Source of the DNA: Jeotgalicoccus saudimassiliensis
GTDB taxonomy: Bacteria; Bacillota; Bacilli; Staphylococcales; Salinicoccaceae
Assembly: GCF_000756715.1 (NCBI RefSeq)
Contig: NZ_CCSE01000001.1
Coordinates: forward strand, 868,001-932,000
DNA length: 64,000 bases
Direction of reading: 5' to 3'
Of this stretch, positions 1-9,256 are shown one piece after another (position 1 is the stretch's first letter; the number at the start of each line of letters is the position of its first letter). Below the pieces are notes generated by a model, which saw only the letters and a program-made list of their open reading frames with translations, had not been told where the DNA came from and made no database searches. The translations under genes were made by a program, and so were the position numbers.

Positions 1-1
1 C

Positions 2-877
2 ACGTATGACTTTTACTTCGAGAACGGCTTTAAGAAAATTGATTCACCGATTTTAACGAGCAGTTCACCGGAAGGTACGACGGAGTTATTCCACACTAAA
101 TACTTCGACGAAGATGCCTATCTGTCTCAAAGCGGTCAGCTGTACGCTGAAGCCGGTGCAATGGCACACGGAAAAGTATTTACATTCGGACCGACATTCC
201 GCGCAGAGAAGTCAAAAACACGCCGTCATTTAATCGAGTTCTGGATGATCGAGCCGGAAATGGCATTTTATAACCACGAAGACAGCCTTGTAGTCCAGGA
301 GCAGTACGTTGAGTACCTTGCGAAAAATGTACTCGAGCACTGTAAACTCGACCTCGAGGCGCTGGGACGCGACACGACAGTTTTAGAAAATATTAAAGCA
401 CCGTTCCCGCGTATTTCATACACGGACGCAATCGAGCTGCTGCACGAAAAAGGATTCGACGATATCCAGTGGGGCGACGACTTCGGTTCTCCGCACGAGA
501 CTGAAATCGCAAACAGCTTCGACAAACCGGTATTTATCGTCAACTATCCGAAGGAAATCAAATCATTCTACATGAGCACTAACCCGGAAGATCCGCGTAC
601 AGTGCTGTGTGCCGATTTAATTGCACCTGAAGGCTACGGTGAAATCATCGGGGGCAGTGAGCGTATTTCCGACTACGACGAGCTTAAAGAGCGAATTATT
701 GAGTCGGGACTTAACGTCGATGCTTACGAGTGGTACCTTGACCTCCGTAAATACGGAAGTGTGCCTCACTCGGGATTCGGACTGGGACTTGAACGTGCCG
801 TTGCATGGTTCTCAGGCGTTCAGCACGTGAGAGAAACTGCACCGTTCCCAAGATTATTAAATCGTTTATACCCATAA
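2..877 (+). CDS. asnS: Asparaginyl-tRNA synthetase, C-terminal part
   Basis: Charges tRNA-Asn with asparagine in the cytoplasm. The gene enters from the left edge, so the start and the anticodon-binding domain are missing. The first complete codon is at position 2. The visible part is the class II catalytic core: the [16 protein letters not shown] stretch, motif 2 ([22 protein letters not shown]) and the C-terminal motif 3 ([15 protein letters not shown]). The order asnS-dnaD-nth is the usual one in staphylococci and bacilli. A stem-loop follows the stop codon. Confidence 0.95.
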   Translation, partial: TYDFYFENGFKKIDSPILTSSSPEGTTELFHTKYFDEDAYLSQSGQLYAEAGAMAHGKVFTFGPTFRAEKSKTRRHLIEFWMIEPEMAFYNHEDSLVVQEQYVEYLAKNVLEHCKLDLEALGRDTTVLENIKAPFPRISYTDAIELLHEKGFDDIQWGDDFGSPHETEIANSFDKPVFIVNYPKEIKSFYMSTNPEDPRTVLCADLIAPEGYGEIIGGSERISDYDELKERIIESGLNVDAYEWYLDLRKYGSVPHSGFGLGLERAVAWFSGVQHVRETAPFPRLLNRLYP

Positions 878-881
878 AAAC

Positions 882-914
882 AATGGAGATGTTAGGTTCC
901 CTAATGTCTCCATT
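882..914 (+). other. Hairpin between asnS and dnaD
   Basis: Arms AATGGAGA and TCTCCATT enclose a second stem, TTAGG/CCTAA. No T-run follows (next bases CTGCTG), so this is a weak terminator, an mRNA stability element or a processing site rather than a strong intrinsic terminator. Confidence 0.4.
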
Positions 915-934
915 CTGCTGTTGGAGGGAAAAAT

Positions 935-1558
935 ATGGTTAACGATTATTTAAAATACATTACCGTTCCGGTCAATAAAATTCTGCTGGATAATTACGCG
1001 GCAATCGGACTCGATGAACGCGGCGTCATTATTTTAATCAAGCTGCTGGAACGTCACCGCACGTACAACACGCCGCTTGATTTCAGCGAATTGCTGAGCG
1101 GAACAACATTAAATGAAAGCGAACTGACGCACATTATTCAGTCGCTGATTAAAGAGCGCCTGATGGAGCTCGACACGCATGAAATTGACGGCAAGTATAC
1201 CGAAACGTATAATTTTGATCCGCTTTATGCGAAACTCGAGGACTTTATCATGCTGGAAGAAAAAGCGCCGGTGAAAGACGATACGTCACTGCGCGAACTG
1301 TTTGAATACATCGAACAGCTGTACGGACGGGCAATCAGTCCGAATGAATACCAGCGCCTGAACAGCTGGATGAACGATTCGAACTATCAGCCGGAGCAGA
1401 TTCAGGACGCGGTGGACATCGCGTATAAAAGTAACATTACATCGCTGCAGTACGTGGAACGTATTTTGAGCAGCACATCGAAAAGCGAGCCGGTGAAAGG
1501 GACAGGCCTGCCTGTCATATCATGGCTGGATGGAGGTAGCCGACTTGACAACAAGTAA
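935..1558 (+). CDS. dnaD: DNA replication initiation protein DnaD
   Basis: A 207-residue primosomal protein that helps DnaA, DnaB and DnaI load the replicative helicase at oriC and at restart sites. The N-terminal half looks like the winged-helix oligomerisation domain. The C-terminal half (about residues 115-190) has the DnaD/DnaB2 signature, with the YGRAISPNEYQRLNSWM and YVERIL segments. The ATG is preceded by TTGGAGGG. The 3' end overlaps the likely start of nth, suggesting translational coupling. Confidence 0.93.
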   Translation: MVNDYLKYITVPVNKILLDNYAAIGLDERGVIILIKLLERHRTYNTPLDFSELLSGTTLNESELTHIIQSLIKERLMELDTHEIDGKYTETYNFDPLYAKLEDFIMLEEKAPVKDDTSLRELFEYIEQLYGRAISPNEYQRLNSWMNDSNYQPEQIQDAVDIAYKSNITSLQYVERILSSTSKSEPVKGTGLPVISWLDGGSRLDNK

Positions 1559-2207
1559 GAAAAAAACGATGGAGTTTATCGACGTCATCGCGGAAATGTT
1601 TCCGGATGCCGAAGCCGAACTCAACTACACAAACCCGTTTGAACTGACAATTGCTGTGCTGCTGAGTGCACAGACGACAGACGTCGGGGTGAACAGGGTG
1701 ACAGAAGGTCTATTTAAGAGATTTAAAACGCCGGAAGACTATCTGGCTGTGGACGTTGCTGAGATTGAAAAGTACATTAAAACAATTGGACTCTACCGGA
1801 CGAAAGCGAAAAATATACAAAAGCTGTGCCGTGATTTAATCGATAAATACAACGGCGAAATCCCGGGGAACTACGATGACCTCGTATCACTTGCCGGAGT
1901 CGGGCGGAAAACTGCGAACGTTGTGCTCTCTGTGGCATTTGATACGCCGCGAATCGCAGTCGATACGCACGTTGAACGCATATCGAAGCGACTCGGTATC
2001 GCCCGGTACAAAGACTCGCCGCTGCAGGTCGAAGAAACACTGATGCGAAAAATTCCGGACAAACGCTGGAGTAAAACACACCATCAGCTGATCTTCTTCG
2101 GACGCTATCACTGCCTGGCGCGCAACCCGAAATGTCACGAATGTCCGCTGCTCGCCGAGTGCCGCGAAGGACAAAAACGCTTGAGGCAGGGACTCGTTAA
2201 AAATTAA
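1545..2207 (+). CDS. nth: Endonuclease III
   Basis: A bifunctional DNA glycosylase/AP lyase that removes oxidised pyrimidines in base excision repair. It shows the helix-hairpin-helix LAGVGRKTANVV with its catalytic lysine, the downstream AVDTHVERIS aspartate, and a C-terminal 4Fe-4S motif with spacing C-x6-C-x2-C-x5-C. The TTG at 1545 is preferred because GGAGG lies 8 nt upstream; the in-frame ATG at 1530 has no ribosome-binding site. This start lies inside the end of dnaD. Confidence 0.92.
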   Translation: MTTSKKKTMEFIDVIAEMFPDAEAELNYTNPFELTIAVLLSAQTTDVGVNRVTEGLFKRFKTPEDYLAVDVAEIEKYIKTIGLYRTKAKNIQKLCRDLIDKYNGEIPGNYDDLVSLAGVGRKTANVVLSVAFDTPRIAVDTHVERISKRLGIARYKDSPLQVEETLMRKIPDKRWSKTHHQLIFFGRYHCLARNPKCHECPLLAECREGQKRLRQGLVKN

Positions 2208-2220
2208 GAAGTTTGGTGGC

Positions 2221-2249
2221 CGCACTCCCTTCGGGGAGTGCGTTTTTTT
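2221..2249 (+). terminator. nth operon terminator
   Basis: A perfect stem CGCACTCCC-TTCG-GGGAGTGCG is followed by seven T. A short G-rich stretch and then the 51-bp repeat array come directly after it. Confidence 0.93.
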
Positions 2250-2284
2250 GTTGCGGGTGATGATAACTTTGATAAAAAGACCGG

Positions 2285-2965
2285 ACTTATCACGAGTGCG
2301 GGTTAGTCGGTGATAAGTGAGGGTATTTCTTGGAACTTATCACCAGATGCGGGTTAAACGGTGATAAGTCGAGGCTTTTCTCGGGACTTATCACCAAAAA
2401 TGGCTTAAACGGTGATAAGTGGACGCTTTTCTTGGCACTTATCACCGAAAACGGCTTAAACGGTGATAAGTGGACGCTTTTCTCGGGACTTATCACCAAA
2501 AACGGCTTAAACGGTGATAAGTGGACGAATTTCTGGGGACTTATCACCAAAAACGGCTTAAACGGTGATAAGTGGAGGCTTTTCTCGGGACTTATCACCA
2601 AAAACGGGTTAAACGGTGATAAGTGGACGCTTTTCTTGGGACTAATCACCAAAAATGGCTTAAACGGTGATAAGTGGACGCTTTTCTTGGCACTTATCAC
2701 CAAAAACGGCTTAAACGGTGATAAGTGGAGGCTTTTCTCGGGACTTATCACCAAAAACGGCTTAAACGGTGATAAGTGGAGGCTTTTCTCGGGACTTATC
2801 ACCAAAAACGGCTTAAACGGTGATAAGTGGAGGCTTTTCTCGGGACTTATCACCAAAAACGGGTTAAACGGTGATAAGTGGACGCTTTTCTCGGGACTTA
2901 TCACCAAAAACGGCTTAAACGGTGATAAGTGGAGGCTTCTCTCAAGACTTATCACCAAAAACAGC
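2285..2965. repeat. Tandem array A, 51-bp period, 13 hairpin units
   Basis: Each unit has perfect 10-bp inverted arms, ACTTATCACC and GGTGATAAGT, around a 15-nt loop (AAAAACGGCTTAAAC), then a 16-nt linker such as GGAGGCTTTTCTCGGG. The arm GGTGATAAGT recurs every 51 bp from 2309 to 2921. Edge copies are degenerate and central ones nearly identical. Because 51 is a multiple of 3 and the unit lacks stops, long false reading frames (about 210-220 codons) run through both strands. The array lies between the nth and pbp2 terminators. Confidence 0.97.
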
Positions 2966-3159
2966 TAATTCTCACAAGAGAAACCCCTCAATCCTTTCAT
3001 CTTGTACATATCATTAACAAGAAGGCAGGGCACATGATCCATTAACCCCGTTATGTTATACCAACCATTCCAACAGAAGCATAACCTCCACCACAAGCCA
3101 CATCAGCTCACAATCTCAAAAAAGACAATCAGAGTCCCGGGACACCCGCAAAATGCCAA
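2966..3159. other. Gene-free stretch between array A and the pbp2 terminator
   Basis: About 190 bp with no supportable reading frame or repeat copy. Read on the minus strand it begins G/T-rich just beyond the pbp2 terminator. Nothing else is recognisable. Confidence 0.6.
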
Positions 3160-3187
3160 AACAAAAACACCCCCAAACGGGGGTGTT
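3160..3187 (-). terminator. recU-pbp2 terminator
   Basis: On the minus strand AACACCCCC-GTTT-GGGGGTGTT is followed by a T-rich tail (TTTTGTTTTGG). It lies about 20 bp after the pbp2 stop. Confidence 0.9.
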
Positions 3188-3208
3188 CCTCTCATTCATA
3201 TATAAATA

Positions 3209-5680
3209 TTATTCTTCGTCTGCGGACTGATCTTCATCAGCTGCGGAGCCCGGACTTTCCGGCTCTGATGATGTTGATTCATCTCCGCCGCTCTCGTCTT
3301 CCGGTGCAGGGTCGTCGCTCCCGCCATTACCCCCGCCATCACCGTCACTGCCGGCATCTTCACTTTCACTGCCGGCATCTTCACTTTCACTGCCGCCACC
3401 TTCAGGTTCTGCGAGTTCGGCGCCTTCAGGCAGTTCGCCTTCAGGAACGTCACCCTGTGTTTCTATTTCACCGTCTTCGTTGTATTCCCAGCTCCAGGCG
3501 CCGCCTGTTGAACCGGCGTTACTGTCGCTGTTTGAATTGTTATTGCTGTTGTTCTCACTATTGTTACTGTTATTATTGCTGCCGCCGTTGTTCCAGAAGC
3601 CGCCGCCGGCAACAGCGAATTCGTTGCCGTTGATCTGTTCAACGCTGTCCGGCTGTTCGAAGTCCTGGCCGTTGAATGTGCTGATGTACTGCATAATATC
3701 TCTGAAGAACCATTGCGGTGTAATGTGTTCGTCTGTGCCGACGAACAGTTTATCTTCGGAGTAGCCTGCAGATGCGTTGTCGAATCCTGTCCATACACTC
3801 ATCGTATATTCTGGTGTATAGCCGACGATCCACGCGTCTTTTGCACTGTTGTTCGGCAGGTTGTTCTTTTCAAGTATGCTCGTATCAAGTGATGTTGTTC
3901 CTGTCTTCGCTGCAATGTTCAGCCCGTTCATCTGAATGTAGTCGGCGCTTCCCTGATTGGCGAATGTGTCTTTAAGCATATCTGTCAGCATGAATGCTGT
4001 AGAATCTTCCATTGCTTTCGTCGATTCATTCTCGAATTCAATTTTTTCGCCTTCTGAAGTAACGATGTAGCGGATAGACTGCGCTTCATTGAATTCACCG
4101 TTGTTGCCGAGTGTCGCGTATGCCTGCGCCATCTGCAGCGGACTGAAGCGTGATTCGCCGCCGCCGAGTACATCGTTAAACGACACTGTATATTCGCCTT
4201 CGTTCTTAGTCGAATAATCGAGGCCGACATTACGTGCGAATTCTTCCGGTGCATTGCGTCCCGCTTCTTCCTGAACCTGCTCAAATGCCTTGACTGCAGG
4301 AACGTTAAAGCTCTGACGGAGTGCATCTCTCATCGTCACGTTGCCGTGGCCCTGGTTATCGTAGTTGTACACTGTATTGTTCGGGCTGTCTTTCGGATTG
4401 TATGACTGCTCATCCTGTATTCGGTGATTCGTTGCCCATTCCATGTGTTCGATGGCCGGTCCGTAAGCTAAAAACGGCTTCATCGTCGAACCGACGTTAT
4501 GCTGCACGAGTGACAGGTTCTGGTCGACAACTTCCTGATAGTCACGGCCGCCTGAAATTGCAATCAGTCCGCCTGAAGTCGTATCGAGTATTGTCGAAGC
4601 GATATTAAAGTCATCGCTCTTGAATTTATCATTGTAGTAGTAGTTACGGTTGTTCGTCATGTTTTGAAGATATGACTGGATACCTGAATCCATATTCGTA
4701 TAAATCTGAATGCCGCTTGATAATACTTCCGAAACATCTCTGTTACGGAATTCATCGTGCTGCTGAAGTTCGCGTTTAATATAGTTAATGTATGAAGCGT
4801 ATTCCGGGTCTTCCTGTTCTGTCGATGCACGTTCCTTTTCATCGCGCTGGACGAGGTTGTCCGTAATATCGATCTGAACCGCTTCGTCGTATTCTTCCTG
4901 TGTAATTCTGCCGTGGTTCAGCATCTGATAAAGTACCGTATTCGTACGGTTTTTACCCGCTTCGGCATCCACATATAAGTTGTAGACGTTCGGCAGATTC
5001 GACAGCCCTGCAAGATATGCGCTTTCTGCGATGTTCAGCTCTCTGAGTTCTTTATCAAAGTAGTAAAGACTTGCTGTTCTGATACCGTAAATACCGTCGG
5101 AGTAGTAAATTTTGTTCAGATACATTTCAAGAATGTCATCTTTCGAATACTCCTGCTCGAGACGGTACGAGAGGTAGGCTTCCTGCGCCTTACGCTCGAG
5201 CGTCTGTTCTTCTGTCAGGAATGCACGTTTTACAACCTGCTGGGTAATCGTACTCGCACCCTGTGAGGCGAAACCGTCCGTAAAGTTGCTGATGACTGCA
5301 CCGCCGAGGCGGAAGAAGTCAATCGCACCGTGGTCGTAAAAGCGGTCATCTTCAATTGCAAGCACCGCGTCCGACACCTGTTCAGGTACGTCTTCAATGC
5401 TTACATACTCGCGTTTCTGCCCCTGGAAGAGGGTGGTCACGAGTTCGTCGTTATTGTCGTAAATTTCAGCGGGAACAGGGTCTTTCAGCTTTTCATCGCT
5501 GAAGGCCGGTGCCTGTGATGCGTAATACGCAAACAGCACAGCACCGATAACAAGAACGATCAGCGCAAGCAGTGCACCATATAAAAACACTTTTTTAATA
5601 ATCGATGATTTGGATGCCGGCTGCTTGTTCTGCCCGGATTTCTTACCCTGCTGTTTACTCCTTTTAAAATTTGATTCCAT
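3209..5680 (-). CDS. pbp2: Bifunctional class A penicillin-binding protein (PBP2-type)
   Basis: Polymerises and cross-links peptidoglycan outside the membrane. In order: a basic cytoplasmic N-terminus, one membrane anchor (about residues 29-52), the GT51 glycosyltransferase domain (IEDDRFYDHG near 109-118, then QGASTITQQ), then the transpeptidase domain with STMKPF (catalytic Ser), SFN and KTGTT. The last 150 or so residues are low-complexity, first Asn/Ser-rich and then Glu/Gly/Ser/Asp-rich, making the protein about 100 residues longer than S. aureus PBP2. It sits 11 bp after recU, the conserved staphylococcal pair. Confidence 0.95.
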   Translation of the reverse strand: MESNFKRSKQQGKKSGQNKQPASKSSIIKKVFLYGALLALIVLVIGAVLFAYYASQAPAFSDEKLKDPVPAEIYDNNDELVTTLFQGQKREYVSIEDVPEQVSDAVLAIEDDRFYDHGAIDFFRLGGAVISNFTDGFASQGASTITQQVVKRAFLTEEQTLERKAQEAYLSYRLEQEYSKDDILEMYLNKIYYSDGIYGIRTASLYYFDKELRELNIAESAYLAGLSNLPNVYNLYVDAEAGKNRTNTVLYQMLNHGRITQEEYDEAVQIDITDNLVQRDEKERASTEQEDPEYASYINYIKRELQQHDEFRNRDVSEVLSSGIQIYTNMDSGIQSYLQNMTNNRNYYYNDKFKSDDFNIASTILDTTSGGLIAISGGRDYQEVVDQNLSLVQHNVGSTMKPFLAYGPAIEHMEWATNHRIQDEQSYNPKDSPNNTVYNYDNQGHGNVTMRDALRQSFNVPAVKAFEQVQEEAGRNAPEEFARNVGLDYSTKNEGEYTVSFNDVLGGGESRFSPLQMAQAYATLGNNGEFNEAQSIRYIVTSEGEKIEFENESTKAMEDSTAFMLTDMLKDTFANQGSADYIQMNGLNIAAKTGTTSLDTSILEKNNLPNNSAKDAWIVGYTPEYTMSVWTGFDNASAGYSEDKLFVGTDEHITPQWFFRDIMQYISTFNGQDFEQPDSVEQINGNEFAVAGGGFWNNGGSNNNSNNSENNSNNNSNSDSNAGSTGGAWSWEYNEDGEIETQGDVPEGELPEGAELAEPEGGGSESEDAGSESEDAGSDGDGGGNGGSDDPAPEDESGGDESTSSEPESPGSAADEDQSADEE

Positions 5681-5691
5681 ATATATTCTCC

Positions 5692-6282
5692 CTATTCAAA
5701 ATAAAATTCGTCAACTGCAGCTAAATAATCATAACGCGGATTGTATTTGATTGGTAGTAAAATACTCTCCCGTTTAATGTCGGTATAAGGAATGGACTTT
5801 CTGCCGCTGCCCAAAAAATCGTCCCAGTGTTTAATGAAATGTTCAAACGGATAAAGGTAGACTTCATCGTGAACGGTAAACTTAACGATGATAAACACAA
5901 TGCCGCCGTGATTATGACAGGCACGCATATGTTCGACCTGATGGGCATGAATGTTTATAAAAGGGAAGCGTGTTTTGTTCCGTGTTTCTTTCGCCTCAAA
6001 ATCGATGTATCTGCCTTTATATAATCCATTATAGTCACTTGTTGACGGCACTTTAAAGTATGCTTCCGTAATTTTAGCTTTTTTCCGTGACGGGTAATCG
6101 ACGTTGACAATCTGTACCGGAGTGGGCTTCTTATGAATAATTGCCCGTTTTGTATCCAGATAAAACTGATTTGTCTTATCGAGATCTTTCTCCAGTGTCA
6201 TGCCGCGCTGGCCGTAATTAATTTCCCTGCCGGCCTGTTTTGACGTTACCTGGTTTTTTTTGACGCCCTGCGGGTACTTCAT
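5692..6282 (-). CDS. recU: Holliday junction resolvase RecU
   Basis: Cleaves four-way junctions in recombination repair and chromosome segregation. The 196 residues show typical RecU features: the KKPTPVQIVNVDYPSR segment, the nuclease core with FEAKET (metal-binding Glu and catalytic Lys) and the later H-x-GG-I region (HNHGGIVFIIVKF). The length is normal. It precedes pbp2 in one operon and diverges from the DUF1798-ypsA-gpsB block across an AT-rich 86-bp promoter region. Confidence 0.95.
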   Translation of the reverse strand: MKYPQGVKKNQVTSKQAGREINYGQRGMTLEKDLDKTNQFYLDTKRAIIHKKPTPVQIVNVDYPSRKKAKITEAYFKVPSTSDYNGLYKGRYIDFEAKETRNKTRFPFINIHAHQVEHMRACHNHGGIVFIIVKFTVHDEVYLYPFEHFIKHWDDFLGSGRKSIPYTDIKRESILLPIKYNPRYDYLAAVDEFYFE

Positions 6283-6368
6283 TAAATTAGCACTCCAAAC
6301 TTTTATTATATATACTTATTATTATATATTAATTAGAGTCTGATTAACATTTCATTATTATAGGTGGT

Positions 6369-6704
6369 GTGTCAAAATTGTCAAGAAATGCATCGTACAG
6401 CGATTACCGCGAAATGCTCGAGGAAATTCAGCGGCGCTATGAACAGGCAAGAGCCGGCTATACGTTTGATTTTACAACTGAAATCGAACCTTTTTTAAAT
6501 AAATATAAAGTGCTCGCAGATCAGCTGCAGCACATTCCGACCGATGACCGGCTGACCGAAACAATCAGGGAAGTCATGAGCGATGAGCTGATGGAGCTGT
6601 TAATGAGCTGCCACATCTCCCGCTTCAGTTTAAAATTGTATCATGAAAAATACAAATATATTAATATGTGGGTGAATCATGCCGGTGAGGAGGGCCTCTT
6701 GTGA
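6369..6704 (+). CDS. DUF1798 (YppE-like) family protein
   Basis: A 111-residue, mostly helical soluble protein of unknown function. The family normally lies between recU-pbp2 and ypsA-gpsB in staphylococci, as here. The start is uncertain: GTG at 6369 follows TAGGTGG very closely, while TTG at 6378 has wider spacing. The stop overlaps the ypsA start by 4 nt (GTGA), so the two are probably translationally coupled. Confidence 0.8.
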   Translation: MSKLSRNASYSDYREMLEEIQRRYEQARAGYTFDFTTEIEPFLNKYKVLADQLQHIPTDDRLTETIREVMSDELMELLMSCHISRFSLKLYHEKYKYINMWVNHAGEEGLL

Positions 6705-7240
6705 GAGTATTCATTACAGGATACCGTCATTACGAGCTCGGCATCTTTAAAGACTCACAGCCTGAAGTTAAAGTGCTCCGCGATTTCCTGCGTCAGCGGA
6801 TAATCAGTCTCGCTGAAGAGGGGGCGGAGTGGTTTATCATCCAGGGCTATACGGGCATAGAACTGTATGCGGCGAATGAAATTATCGACCTGAAAGAGGA
6901 GTACGATATTAAGCTCGGCGTCTTAAAACCGTTCCATAATTTTGATGACCGGTATAACGAGTCCGATAAAATCAACTTAAACAATATACTCGCACATGCC
7001 GACTTTCATCAGTTTATATTTGAAAGGGAGTACAGCGATCCGGGAATGTTTAAGGCGATTAACCGGTTCGTCACTGCGAATACCGACTACGGGCTGATCG
7101 TCTACGACAGCGAGACGGAAACAAATTTAAAATATATATACAGTCTAATGCTTGAATTAAGTGAGAAAAGTCATTATAATATTGAAAGAATACAATTTGA
7201 TGATATTAATGATTTCATTAATGACAGATATGATAGTTAA
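6701..7240 (+). CDS. ypsA: YpsA-like SLOG-family protein (DUF1273)
   Basis: A 179-residue protein of the YpsA family, whose Rossmann-like SLOG fold is thought to bind nucleotides or related ligands. In Bacillus and S. aureus YpsA affects cell division, fitting its position next to gpsB. Visible marks are the N-terminal RVFITGYRHYELGIF strand-loop and the GAEWFIIQGYTGIELYAANE segment. It starts with GTG and overlaps the upstream gene. Confidence 0.88.
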   Translation: MRVFITGYRHYELGIFKDSQPEVKVLRDFLRQRIISLAEEGAEWFIIQGYTGIELYAANEIIDLKEEYDIKLGVLKPFHNFDDRYNESDKINLNNILAHADFHQFIFEREYSDPGMFKAINRFVTANTDYGLIVYDSETETNLKYIYSLMLELSEKSHYNIERIQFDDINDFINDRYDS

Positions 7241-7252
7241 GAGGTGTAAGGT

Positions 7253-7579
7253 ATGAGTGACTATACGCTTAAGCTGTCTGCAAAAGATATATTCGAAAAG
7301 GAATTCGAAAAATCACTAAGAGGTTTTAAACCGATAGAAGTAGATAGTTTTCTTGACGATGTTATCAGTGATTATCAGAAGATGGCAGACATGAACAACA
7401 ACATTAAAAAGCTTGAAGAAGAAAATGCACGTTTAAAAAAGGAAGTTGAAGATCTCCGTATCCGTGTCGCGACGAACACACGCACACAGGGCGGCAGCGG
7501 ACAGAGCCAGCAGATAGACATTTTAAAACGTCTGTCCAGTCTCGAGAAGCAGGTTTTCGGCAGTGCAAAGAAGCAGTAA
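7253..7579 (+). CDS. gpsB: Cell division regulator GpsB
   Basis: A DivIVA-like adaptor that moves between septum and sidewall and docks penicillin-binding proteins. The first 60 residues form the lipid-binding DivIVA head ([19 protein letters not shown]-like region, then the [12 protein letters not shown] helix), followed by a coiled coil ([17 protein letters not shown]) and a small C-terminal helix. Total 108 residues, normal for the family. It is followed by rnpB, as in staphylococci. Confidence 0.95.
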   Translation: MSDYTLKLSAKDIFEKEFEKSLRGFKPIEVDSFLDDVISDYQKMADMNNNIKKLEEENARLKKEVEDLRIRVATNTRTQGGSGQSQQIDILKRLSSLEKQVFGSAKKQ

Positions 7580-7624
7580 TACAGCATGAGATTTCATAAC
7601 GTATTTTAAAAGTATTTTAAAATA

Positions 7625-8040
7625 AAACAGAACGGTAACTCGGATAATCGCTATGCAGCATGACTGCATAGAGGAAAGTCCATGCTCACACAGTCTGAGA
7701 TGACTGTAGTGTTCGTGCCAGACGAAACAATAAGTCTGGGCAATGATATTTTATATCTTGACGGCTGCGAAATATTCTAAGTGCTTACGCATATGAGTAG
7801 AGTAGCTTTAAAAGTGCCACAGAAACGAGCTTCTGAAGAAATGATGAAGATGGAACGCGGTAAACCCCTCGAGTGAGCAATCCAAATTAGGTAGGAGCAC
7901 TTTCCAACAGAAATTCAACTGGCGGAGAGATATTATTCATTTAATATAGACAGATGATTATCACCAATGTGCGAGTGTATACTAGTGCACGTCAGCAGCA
8001 CAGCGGGACAGAACATGGCTTATAGAGAAACCGGACTAGA
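7625..8040 (+). ncRNA. rnpB: RNase P RNA (class B)
   Basis: The catalytic RNA that trims tRNA 5' leaders. Conserved blocks are seen in order: GAGGAAAGTCCATGCTC, GTAGTGTTCGTGCCAGACGAA, AAGTGCCACAGAAACGA, GGAACGCGGTAAACCCCTCGAG, GGTAGGAGCA, AGACAGATGATTA and the 3' ACATGGCTTATAGA. The size (about 415 nt) fits the Bacillus type. The exact ends are estimated from the pairing of ACGGTAACTCGG with the 3' AAACCGGACT region. Confidence 0.95.
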
Positions 8041-8042
8041 CA

Positions 8043-8077
8043 AAAGGCTCTCCACTTTGATGGAGAGCCTTTTTTTA
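8043..8077 (+). terminator. rnpB terminator
   Basis: AAGGCTCTCCA-CTTTGA-TGGAGAGCCTT followed by a T-run. Confidence 0.92.
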
Positions 8078-8131
8078 TGTATATATTCATACTATAATAG
8101 GAACAAATCAAACTTTAGGAGCTTCTTACTT

Positions 8132-9256
8132 ATGAACTTTAAATTTATAGTCAACACACCGATGGGACTTGAACGTGTCGTATCGGATGAAATCAAATCG
8201 CTCGGCCTGGACACGACACTTGAAAACGGCCGCGTCTACTTCGAAGGTGACGAACGCACAATCGTGGAAACTAACTTGAAACTCCGTACAGTTGACCGTA
8301 TCAGAATCGTCCTCGGCGACTTCACAGTCAAAACGTTCGACGAGCTGTTTGAAGCGGTGAAAGCATTGCCGCTGTCTGATATTCTCGGACCGAATGCAGA
8401 GTTCCCGGTAACAGGACGCTCCCACAAATCGACACTGTACAGCGTGCCTGACGTGCAGCGCATTACGAAAAAGGCCATCGTCGAACATTTAAAAGATGCC
8501 TTCAGCATGACGGGGAAACTGCCTGAAGACGGCCCCCGCTACAAAATCGATATTAACATTTTAAAAGACAGAGCAGTGCTCACTGTGGACACGAGCGGCG
8601 ACGCACTCCACAAACGCGGCTACCGCCTCGCACAGGGGGATGCACCGATTAAGGAAACACTGGCGGCCTCGATGCTGAAGCTTGCGAACTATACAGGCGA
8701 CAATACGCTGTATGATCCGTTCACGGGATCCGGCACGATTGCACTGGAAGCGGCGATGATTGCCCGTAATATCGCTCCGGGTTCAAACCGTTCATTCGAC
8801 AGTGAATCATGGGATATTATTCCGGAAGAATTATGGACGGAAGTCCGTACACAGTGTGAGAACGAAGCGGATTACGATAAGGAAGTTAAAATTTACGCGA
8901 CGGATATCCAGCATGACATGATCGACATCGCACTTAAAAATGCGGAGGAAGTCGGGCTTGATGCGGATATCGAATTCAGCACGCTCGATGTGCACGACTT
9001 AAACGATATCGACAAAAATGCACAGATTGTCACGAACCCGCCATACGGTGAACGTATCGGTGAAGCGAAAGCAGTCGAATCAATGTACGGTAAAATCGGA
9101 CAGCTGATGGAAGATAACCCGACACTGAACGTGTATTTAATGACATCGAATAAAGAGTTTGAGGAAATCGTCGGCAAAAAAGCTACGAAACGCAGAAAGC
9201 TGTTTAACGGCTATATCGAAACGACGTTCTACCAATACTGGGGAGTGAAAGAATAG
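8132..9256 (+). CDS. ypsC: THUMP-domain class I rRNA methyltransferase (YpsC/RlmL-like)
   Basis: A predicted SAM-dependent 23S rRNA guanine-N2 methyltransferase. It has an N-terminal ferredoxin-like/THUMP region (about residues 1-155), the SAM-binding DPFTGSGTIALEAAMIA loop and the catalytic NPPYGER motif. ATG 8132 is chosen because AGGAG lies 10 nt upstream; the longer in-frame extension from 7967 runs back through RNase P RNA. Its stop abuts the dynamin gene. Confidence 0.9.
   Translation: MNFKFIVNTPMGLERVVSDEIKSLGLDTTLENGRVYFEGDERTIVETNLKLRTVDRIRIVLGDFTVKTFDELFEAVKALPLSDILGPNAEFPVTGRSHKSTLYSVPDVQRITKKAIVEHLKDAFSMTGKLPEDGPRYKIDINILKDRAVLTVDTSGDALHKRGYRLAQGDAPIKETLAASMLKLANYTGDNTLYDPFTGSGTIALEAAMIARNIAPGSNRSFDSESWDIIPEELWTEVRTQCENEADYDKEVKIYATDIQHDMIDIALKNAEEVGLDADIEFSTLDVHDLNDIDKNAQIVTNPPYGERIGEAKAVESMYGKIGQLMEDNPTLNVYLMTSNKEFEEIVGKKATKRRKLFNGYIETTFYQYWGVKE

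Noticed and set aside
2290-2968. Long reading frames of 210-220 codons on both strands across array A, encoding 17-residue repeats
   Set aside because: The frames exist only because the 51-bp period is divisible by 3 and has no stop. They have no ribosome-binding site, and both strands are equally open.
7967-8131. Longer N-terminus of the rRNA methyltransferase from 7967
   Set aside because: It would be encoded inside RNase P RNA and its terminator; the ATG at 8132 has a proper SD.
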